Shown: piece after piece, positions 59,136 to 64,000 of the stretch
How positions within the stretch are numbered: the first letter of the stretch is position 1
Layout of the letters: every line of letters begins with the position of its first letter
Assembly (NCBI GenBank): GCA_963703235.1
Contig: OY969802.1
Coordinates: 1,364,001-1,428,000, forward strand
Direction: 5' to 3'
DNA length: 64,000 nucleotides
Source of the DNA: VRUE01 sp963703235
GTDB lineage: Bacteria; Actinomycetota; Thermoleophilia; Solirubrobacterales; 70-9
Notes under the pieces: generated by a model
What the model was told of the DNA's origin: nothing
What the model saw: the letters and a program-made list of their open reading frames with translations, nothing else
The model's database searches: none
Program-made: the position numbers and the translations under genes

Positions 59136-59983
59136 CGCCTTGGATTCTCGCCGACCGCGGCGCCGAGTGGCGCCAGGCGCCGCTGCCGCGCCTCGAATAC
59201 GCAGATGTCCTCCACCCCGAGGTCGCCGAGGAACTCCAGCGCGCGGTCGTAGCCGAAGCCGACGTCCTGCGGCCGGTGGGCATCGGAGGAGAGGGCGAAG
59301 GCGGCCCCGGCTTCGACGCACATCTCGGCGAAGGCAGAGGACGGATAGAGCTCCTCGACGGGCTTGCGCAGGCCGGCGGTCGAGACCTCGACCGCAATCC
59401 CACTGGCGGCGATCGCTTCGACCGCGGGCTCGTAGAAGACACGCGGGTCGCGCTCGGGCAGTGGCCGGCCGCGTCCCCAAACCTTGACCAGGTCGGGGTG
59501 GGCGAGGATGTCGAAGAGGCCGCAGCGGGCGCACTCGGCCAGCGCCTCGAAGTAGCGCCGCCAGACCTCGTCCGGGTCCCCCCTGTCCTCCCAGATGTCC
59601 CAGCCCGGGTGGTCGACCGCGGCCTCACCGACGAAGTGGACCGAACCGACCACGTAATCGAAGTCGCGGGCCTCGAGCAGGGTCGCCGTGCGGGCCTCGG
59701 CGCCGGGGACGAAGTCGCACTCGATCCCGAGCTTCAGCCCGCCGTCGCGCACGAACTCGCAGTAGGCGTCGAGGTCGTCGACGGCCTGTTCCTCCCAGAA
59801 GGGATGGCGCCAGAGGTCAAGCGACTGGCGGAATCGGTAGACGTGCTCGGAGACGCCCAGCTCATCGATCCCGGCCGCGGCTGCCGCCTGCCGGTAACGG
59901 TCGACGTTCGCGGCGGTGAAGTAACGCTCCGGTGGCGTCCCGTCCTCGTCGGGCCGCAGATGCAGGTGGTAGTCGGTCAGCAC
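59132..59983 (-). CDS. PHP-domain phosphatase (histidinol-phosphatase-like)
   Basis: The protein has 283 residues. The first metal motif DYHLHLRPDEDG, then VGSVHFVGEA, HPDLVKVWG and a final SSDAHRP give the metal-binding set of PHP phosphatases of the HisJ type. HisJ-type enzymes dephosphorylate histidinol phosphate; other PHP phosphatases act on different substrates, so the specific role is not certain. The stop overlaps the ispF start. A strong hairpin lies between it and the divergent DUF389 gene. Confidence 0.88.
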   Translation of the reverse strand: MLTDYHLHLRPDEDGTPPERYFTAANVDRYRQAAAAAGIDELGVSEHVYRFRQSLDLWRHPFWEEQAVDDLDAYCEFVRDGGLKLGIECDFVPGAEARTATLLEARDFDYVVGSVHFVGEAAVDHPGWDIWEDRGDPDEVWRRYFEALAECARCGLFDILAHPDLVKVWGRGRPLPERDPRVFYEPAVEAIAASGIAVEVSTAGLRKPVEELYPSSAFAEMCVEAGAAFALSSDAHRPQDVGFGYDRALEFLGDLGVEDICVFEARQRRLAPLGAAVGENPRR

Positions 59984-60006
59984 CGCCCCCCACGTTACGG
60001 CCCCCG

Positions 60007-60055
60007 GACGAGCCGTGAGTTGAGCACCCTATGGGTGCATAACTCACGGCTCGTC
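60007..60055. repeat. Hairpin with 15-bp perfect arms in a divergent promoter region
   Basis: GACGAGCCGTGAGTT (60007-60021) pairs with AACTCACGGCTCGTC (60041-60055). The loop holds a further small stem GCACCC/GGGTGC. It sits between the PHP phosphatase and DUF389 genes, 16 bases before the latter's ATG, so it could be a shared operator or a leader structure. A 13-mer of its loop is repeated in the hairpin at 34973-35022. Confidence 0.75.
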
Positions 60056-60071
60056 TCGGTAGGGTCGGTCC

Positions 60072-61088
60072 ATGGTCCACCTGCGGATCGTCATCCCGCC
60101 GGATCGGTCCGAGAAGGTCGTCGGCCTGCTCGAAGCGACGCCATCGGCCTGCAACCTCGTGTTCCTGCCAGGCGTCGCCCGGCAACCGGACGGCGACGTC
60201 CTCCTCTGCGACGTCGCCCGTGAGGACGCCAGCGTCGTCATCGAGGACCTGAAGGAGCTGGACATCCCAAAGGACGGCTCGATCGCGCTGGAGCAGATCG
60301 ACTCGCAGCTCTCCGAGGCGGCCGACCGGGCCGAGCGGGCGGCACGCGGAGCGCCGTCGGACGCGGTCGTCTGGGAGGAGGTCGAGGCCCGTACCTCGGA
60401 GAGCATCGAGCTGAGCGGCAACTTCCTCGCCTTCATGATCCTCGCCTGCCTGATCGCCTCGGTCGGGATCTTCACCGGCTCGCCGATCCTGATCGTCGGC
60501 GCGATGGTGGTCGGCCCCGAGTTCGGCCCGCTGGCCGGGCTCTGCGTGGCGGCCGTCGAGCGACGCCTCGGGGTCGGCCTGCGTTCGCTGGCTGCGCTCA
60601 CCGTTGGCTTCCCGGTCGGGATCACGGCCGCCTTCCTCTTCACCCTGGCCTGCGTCGCGACCGGGCTGGTCGACTCGAACTTCAAGAGCATCGACAACCC
60701 GCTGACGCAGTTCATCGCCGAGCCGGACGAGTTCTCCTTCATCGTCGCCTGCTTCGCCGGCGCGGCCGGCGTCCTCTCCCTGACCTCGTCCAAGTCGGGG
60801 GCGTTGGTGGGTGTGCTGATCTCGGTCACGACGATCCCGGCCGCCGCCAACATCGGCGTCGCCGCCGCTCTCGGCAACTGGGAAGACTGGGTTGGGGCGA
60901 TGGAGCAGCTCAGCCTCAACCTGACCGCGATCGTCCTTGCCGGCGTCGGCACGCTCTATGTGCAGCGCCTGTTCTTCGAGCGGCGCCGCCTGCGCCACCT
61001 CGGCGACGAATCGCGGGCCGCCGCCGGCCTGCCCGCCGAGGACGGGCAGGGCAAGGCGAACGGTCGCAGGGCGAAGGCCGGCCGATGA
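60072..61088 (+). CDS. DUF389-family membrane protein
   Basis: The protein has 338 residues. A soluble N-terminal domain of about 115 residues precedes six or so hydrophobic segments from residue 118 (LSGNFLAFMILACLIASVGIF) to about 310; GAMVVGPEFGPLAGLC is the signature of DUF389. Tail is basic and hydrophilic. Function is unknown; transport has been proposed for relatives. The stop overlaps the start of a 48-residue membrane protein gene as ATGA. A strong hairpin lies upstream. Confidence 0.85.
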   Translation: MVHLRIVIPPDRSEKVVGLLEATPSACNLVFLPGVARQPDGDVLLCDVAREDASVVIEDLKELDIPKDGSIALEQIDSQLSEAADRAERAARGAPSDAVVWEEVEARTSESIELSGNFLAFMILACLIASVGIFTGSPILIVGAMVVGPEFGPLAGLCVAAVERRLGVGLRSLAALTVGFPVGITAAFLFTLACVATGLVDSNFKSIDNPLTQFIAEPDEFSFIVACFAGAAGVLSLTSSKSGALVGVLISVTTIPAAANIGVAAALGNWEDWVGAMEQLSLNLTAIVLAGVGTLYVQRLFFERRRLRHLGDESRAAAGLPAEDGQGKANGRRAKAGR

Positions 61089-61231
61089 TGCGACAGCTCA
61101 CGATCCTCTTCGCCGCCTTCGCCACCGGCACCGCGGTCGCGGCGGCGTTTGGCGCCACGAGCTTCGGTACCGCACTCGGGGTTGGGCAGCTCTGCTTTGC
61201 AGGGGCACTGGTCCTTCTTCTACTTCGATAG
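61085..61231 (+). CDS. 48-residue two-segment membrane protein coupled to DUF389
   Basis: Start ATGATG at 61085 overlaps the DUF389 stop. The product begins MMRQLTILFAAFATG and ends GALVLLLLR, with two hydrophobic segments separated by a short GATSFGTALG linker, giving a helical hairpin. The tight coupling and clean membrane pattern suggest a real small partner subunit. The two strong segments would not be expected by chance in such GC-rich DNA. No family recognised. Confidence 0.6.
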   Translation: MMRQLTILFAAFATGTAVAAAFGATSFGTALGVGQLCFAGALVLLLLR

Positions 61232-61346
61232 GCCGCGAAAACCAAGCAGATCGGGGAATGCAGGAAGACCGGTGAGGGGAGCGCACTTCCGTGCGTGACC
61301 CGATCCGGACGACCGAAGACCCCGAGATGCGCCGGTTTGCAGCGGC

Positions 61347-62084
61347 CTACCTCTCGGCGAGGAGGAGCTCGGCGACCCGTAGGTCGAGCGGCGTCGTCAC
61401 CTTGAGGTTCTCCGGTGAGCCGGGGTGGATCAGGACGCGGCCACCGGCGGCCTCGACCAGCATTGCCTCGTCGGTGGCCGCCGGGGCGTCGTCCGGATAG
61501 GCCGCCAGCGCCTGACGCAGCGCCTCGATCCGGAACACCTGCGGCGTCTGCGCCGCCCATAGACGATCCCGGTCCACCGTCTCTCCGATCGTGAGGTTTG
61601 CATTTGGCCCCCCACAGGGGCTCAACGTGAATCTCGTCGGCTCGGCGGTCGGCGGACTCTCCTCACCCCGATGGGGAGAATCCGCCAGCCGCTTGATGGT
61701 GTCGACTACCGGAACGGCCGCGATGGCGCCATCGGCCTCGGGATCCGCAACCAACACCCCGACCACGCCCTCGATCAGCTCCGGCGTCACAAGCGGCCGC
61801 GCCGCGTCGTGGATCGCGACCAACTCGGTGTCGACCGCCGCCAGCGCGTTGACGACCGACTGGGCGCGGGTGTCGCCGCCGTCGACGACCCCGAGATCGT
61901 GGCTGTCGAGGTCGTGGGCGTGACCGGGCGGGCAGGCGATGACGATCGAGCGCACGCTGGGCGTGGCCCGGAAAGCCGCAATCGACCACTCGACCAGCGG
62001 CCGCCCGGCCAGCGGCACGAACGCCTTCGGACCGCCGGCCCCGAGCCTCTCCCCGGAACCGGCAGCCGCGATGACGGCGGTGAC
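61347..62084 (-). CDS. ispD: 2-C-methyl-D-erythritol 4-phosphate cytidylyltransferase, no ordinary start
   Basis: The frame encodes VTAVIAAAGSGERLG, later DAARPLVTPELI and TPQVFRIEAL, all of IspD, the MEP-pathway CTP transferase. About 245 residues from the V at 62084, close to the family size. However, that V codon is GTC, and no ATG, GTG, TTG or CTG lies in frame between the carD stop and the conserved N-terminus; the nearest (TTG 62282) is deep within carD. Most likely the true start differs by one base from this sequence, or a rare start is used. A GGAGGAG within the end of carD lies 36-50 bases upstream. I use 62084 provisionally. Confidence 0.85.
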   Translation of the reverse strand, partial: VTAVIAAAGSGERLGAGGPKAFVPLAGRPLVEWSIAAFRATPSVRSIVIACPPGHAHDLDSHDLGVVDGGDTRAQSVVNALAAVDTELVAIHDAARPLVTPELIEGVVGVLVADPEADGAIAAVPVVDTIKRLADSPHRGEESPPTAEPTRFTLSPCGGPNANLTIGETVDRDRLWAAQTPQVFRIEALRQALAAYPDDAPAATDEAMLVEAAGGRVLIHPGSPENLKVTTPLDLRVAELLLAER

Positions 62085-62100
62085 GGACGCTGCGGCGCTG

Positions 62101-62697
62101 CTACGCGGTGGCGGCGAAGCGCTCCTCCAGCAGCCCGTCGAGGTAGTCCTCCGCACCTTCCTCGTCTTTGTCGAGCGCGTACATGAACTCCGACGCGAGA
62201 ATCTTCTTGGCCCGCGTGTACATCTGCTTCTCGCCGGTGGAGAGGCCCTTCTCCATCTCGCGAATCGCCAGGTTGCGGACAACCTCGGCCAGCTCGAACA
62301 CGTCGCCGGTCTTGATCTTCTCGCGGTTGTACTTGAAGCGCCGGTTCCAGTTCTTCGGCATCTCCGAGACGTCGTCAGTGAGGACGTCTGTGACCTTCTT
62401 GATTTCTTCCTCGTCGATGACCCGCCGCAGCCCTGCCTTGCCGGCGTTTTCGCAAGGGACCATCACGGTCAGTTCGTTGTGGAGGATTTTGATCGTCAGG
62501 TATTCCCGATTCTCCCCCATCAGCTCACGGGCCTCTTTCTTCATCACCAGGCCTGCTCCGTGATGCGGATAGACGACCTTGTCGCCCTCCTCGAAGTCAC
62601 AGACGTACTCCACGTCCTGCTCCAGGCCTGCCTCCATTGCCTCCTCTAGCTCGGGAATCTCTTGCTCCTTTCGATTTGTGACAGCGCCAATCGCCAT
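62101..62697 (-). CDS. carD: CarD-family transcription regulator
   Basis: The protein has 198 residues. The N-terminal RNA polymerase-interacting domain (EEGDKVVYPHHGAGLVMKKE, YLTIKILHNELTVMVPCENA) and the C-terminal DNA-binding helical domain (RRFKYNREKIKTGDVFELAEVVRNLAIREMEKGLST) match CarD. In actinobacteria CarD stabilises open promoter complexes at rRNA and other promoters. It has 20 extra residues at its N-terminus. It lies between disA (7-base gap) and ispD, an arrangement common in actinobacteria. Confidence 0.96.
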   Translation of the reverse strand: MAIGAVTNRKEQEIPELEEAMEAGLEQDVEYVCDFEEGDKVVYPHHGAGLVMKKEARELMGENREYLTIKILHNELTVMVPCENAGKAGLRRVIDEEEIKKVTDVLTDDVSEMPKNWNRRFKYNREKIKTGDVFELAEVVRNLAIREMEKGLSTGEKQMYTRAKKILASEFMYALDKDEEGAEDYLDGLLEERFAATA

Positions 62698-62703
62698 CTT
62701 GGT

Positions 62704-63816
62704 TCAGCTTTGTAGGTACCGGTCGACCAAATCGACCTCCTGCAGCCTGCGCAAGCCCTCGCGGATGTCCTTGACCCTGGTCGGGCCGACTCCGTCGACG
62801 GCCTCGAGGTCCTCGTCGGACATGGCGAGAACCTGCTCCAGGCCGCCCAGCTCCTGGACGATCTTCTGGACGACCAGCTTCGGCAGGCGCGGGATCAGGC
62901 CCAGGACGCGGTAGCCGCGCGGGGCCACGGGGAAGTCGAGGGTGTTGAGCTTGCGGTCGTAGCCGAGCAGCTCGGCGAGCCGGCCGAAGTCGAGCACGTC
63001 CTCGTGCGGCAGGCGGGCCAGCGACTGCAGCACGGTGGCGAGGTTCTGCTCGGAGTCCTCGACCGAGTAGTCGCGGATCAGCGCCGACTTTTCGGCGGCG
63101 ACGCCGATCATCGTCTCCTCCAGCTGCATCTCGATCAGGCGACCCTCGGTGCCGAGCTCGACGATGTAGCGCTCCACCTCGACCGCCATCCGGGTCACCA
63201 GCTCGGCTCGTTGCAGGGCGGTGAGGGCGTCGTAGAGGACGCCGCGCCCGTCGAACTCGAGCACGGTGAGGCGGGTCGAGACGCCTTCGAGGCGGTCGCG
63301 GTACTTCTCCAGCGTCGCCAGGCCCTGGTTGGCCTTGGCAAGGACGGCGGGGATCTCCTGCAGGATGTACTTGGTGCCCTCGACGTAGAGGGAGACGACG
63401 TCGCGGCGCTGGGAGATCGCGATCACCAGCGCCTCGGTCTGTTTGGAGACGCGCTCGGCGGTACGGTGGCGGGTGCCGGTCTCGGCCGAGAGGATCGTCG
63501 GGTCCGGCATCAGCTGCACGTTGGCCCAGACGATCTTCGTCGCCTCGGCGTTGAGGACGATCGCCCCGTCCATCTTCGCCACCTGGTAGAGCATCGCCGG
63601 CGTGTAGTCGATGTCGAGGTCGATCCCGCCCGAGAGCAGGTGCGAGATGTCCCCCGGGTCGCCGACCACGATCAGGCCGCCGGTGCTGGCGTGGACGATG
63701 TTGTCGATGCCCTCGCGCAGGGAGCCGCCGGGCGCGACCACGTCGAGAGCCCTCAGCAGCCGGGGGTCCTGACGTTCCGCAAGCTCGTGAAGCTCATCCC
63801 CGGGCAGCGACGACAT
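62704..63816 (-). CDS. disA: Diadenylate cyclase, DNA-integrity scanning protein DisA
   Basis: The protein has 370 residues. The DAC domain has MDGAIVL (Asp83, Gly84, Ala85) and GTRHRTAE (Arg116-His117-Arg118), which bind and condense two ATP to c-di-AMP. The central helical spine and C-terminal helix-hairpin-helix DNA-binding domain (EAVDGVGPTRVKDIREGL) complete the family layout. It monitors DNA and makes the messenger c-di-AMP. The next genes in the same direction are carD and ispD. In the 184 bases upstream a TTGACA (minus, 63896-63891) lacks a convincing -10 partner. No radA is present inside the window. Confidence 0.96.
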   Translation of the reverse strand: MSSLPGDELHELAERQDPRLLRALDVVAPGGSLREGIDNIVHASTGGLIVVGDPGDISHLLSGGIDLDIDYTPAMLYQVAKMDGAIVLNAEATKIVWANVQLMPDPTILSAETGTRHRTAERVSKQTEALVIAISQRRDVVSLYVEGTKYILQEIPAVLAKANQGLATLEKYRDRLEGVSTRLTVLEFDGRGVLYDALTALQRAELVTRMAVEVERYIVELGTEGRLIEMQLEETMIGVAAEKSALIRDYSVEDSEQNLATVLQSLARLPHEDVLDFGRLAELLGYDRKLNTLDFPVAPRGYRVLGLIPRLPKLVVQKIVQELGGLEQVLAMSDEDLEAVDGVGPTRVKDIREGLRRLQEVDLVDRYLQS

Positions 63817-64000
63817 CGCTACCTAGGATGGCAAATTCCGCTCTGGAATGCGGTCTGGGAAAATCCTAGTGGACAGGTCGGGATGGACAGTGTCAAGTGA
63901 GGTAGGTCACTCAAACCCCTAATTTGGGCTCGCCAGGCGTGGTCACCCCTGGACATCTGGCCAGCTCAGAGGGCGCCGTCCCGGAGACAACTGGCCGGCT
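63817..64000. other. Leader and upstream region of disA, no gene seen
   Basis: The last 184 bases hold no frame that looks like a gene. They contain the disA leader, a possible -35 TTGACA (minus, 63896-63891), and a short CCAGG/CCTGG inverted repeat near 63932-63952. The upstream gene, if any, lies beyond the window. Confidence 0.5.

Noticed and set aside
63868..63896. Promoter of disA from TTGACA at 63896-63891
   Set aside because: No acceptable -10 at 16-18 bases; the best match TAGGAT is 22 bases away.

Overview
The window is GC-rich bacterial DNA, densely coding, with many GTG starts and many 4-base ATGA or GTGA stop/start overlaps. CarD, DisA, a MarP-like protease, an F420-type (LLM) oxidoreductase, a Spo0H/SigH-like sigma factor and several acyl-CoA dehydrogenases point to an actinobacterium. 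The style of the secreted proteins suggests the Thermoleophilia (Solirubrobacterales-like), but that placement is inference from gene content, since no rRNA is present.

Layout. Positions 1-5.3 kb: an IS transposase remnant at the left edge, a MarP-like membrane serine protease, a penicillin-binding transpeptidase, a lipoprotein, an SRPBCC protein, a zinc-ribbon/FHA protein and a coiled-coil protein. 5.3-10.5 kb: a large glutamate synthase (gltB) with a clear promoter, and a cupin. 10.6-16.8 kb: two adjacent secreted proteins with different N-terminal catalytic modules that share a duplicated C-terminal repeat region, about 1.94 kb and apparently base-for-base identical. 16.9-21.4 kb: the aspartate-family operon lysA-hom-thrC-thrB. 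21.4-30.5 kb: envelope and secreted proteins (M23 peptidase, CWB2-like protein, M19 dipeptidase, Vps62-like protein), an acyl-CoA dehydrogenase and an MBL hydrolase. 30.5-37.1 kb: a nested inverted-repeat region, then lipid oxidation genes (LLM oxidoreductase, two acyl-CoA dehydrogenases, thiolase, 3-hydroxyacyl-CoA dehydrogenase) with a palindromic operator that also occurs at the 24.8 kb acyl-CoA dehydrogenase.

37-49.9 kb: a CBS-domain transporter-like protein, a BtuF-like protein, a rhomboid protease, a PlsC-GpsA fusion coupled to an ECF sigma factor, two related low-GC secreted proteins, a maleylacetate reductase paired with a ring-cleavage dioxygenase, tRNA-Thr(TGT) and a GNAT-like protein. 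49.9-52.8 kb: a lower-GC island with Vsr endonuclease, a cytosine-5 DNA methyltransferase and an unrecognised protein with a PD-(D/E)XK-like active site, most simply a restriction-modification locus with a possibly new nuclease. 52.8-64 kb: housekeeping genes (sigH-like, rlmB, cysS, acyl-CoA synthetase, ispF, a PHP phosphatase, DUF389, ispD, carD, disA), with a long perfect-arm palindrome between cysS and its upstream neighbour.

The strongest leads are the restriction-modification locus, the exact duplication joining two different catalytic modules to one repeat region, the PlsC-GpsA fusion, the nested palindromes, the shared operator in the lipid genes, and two conserved genes (ispD and an acyl-CoA dehydrogenase) with no ordinary start codon where one is expected.
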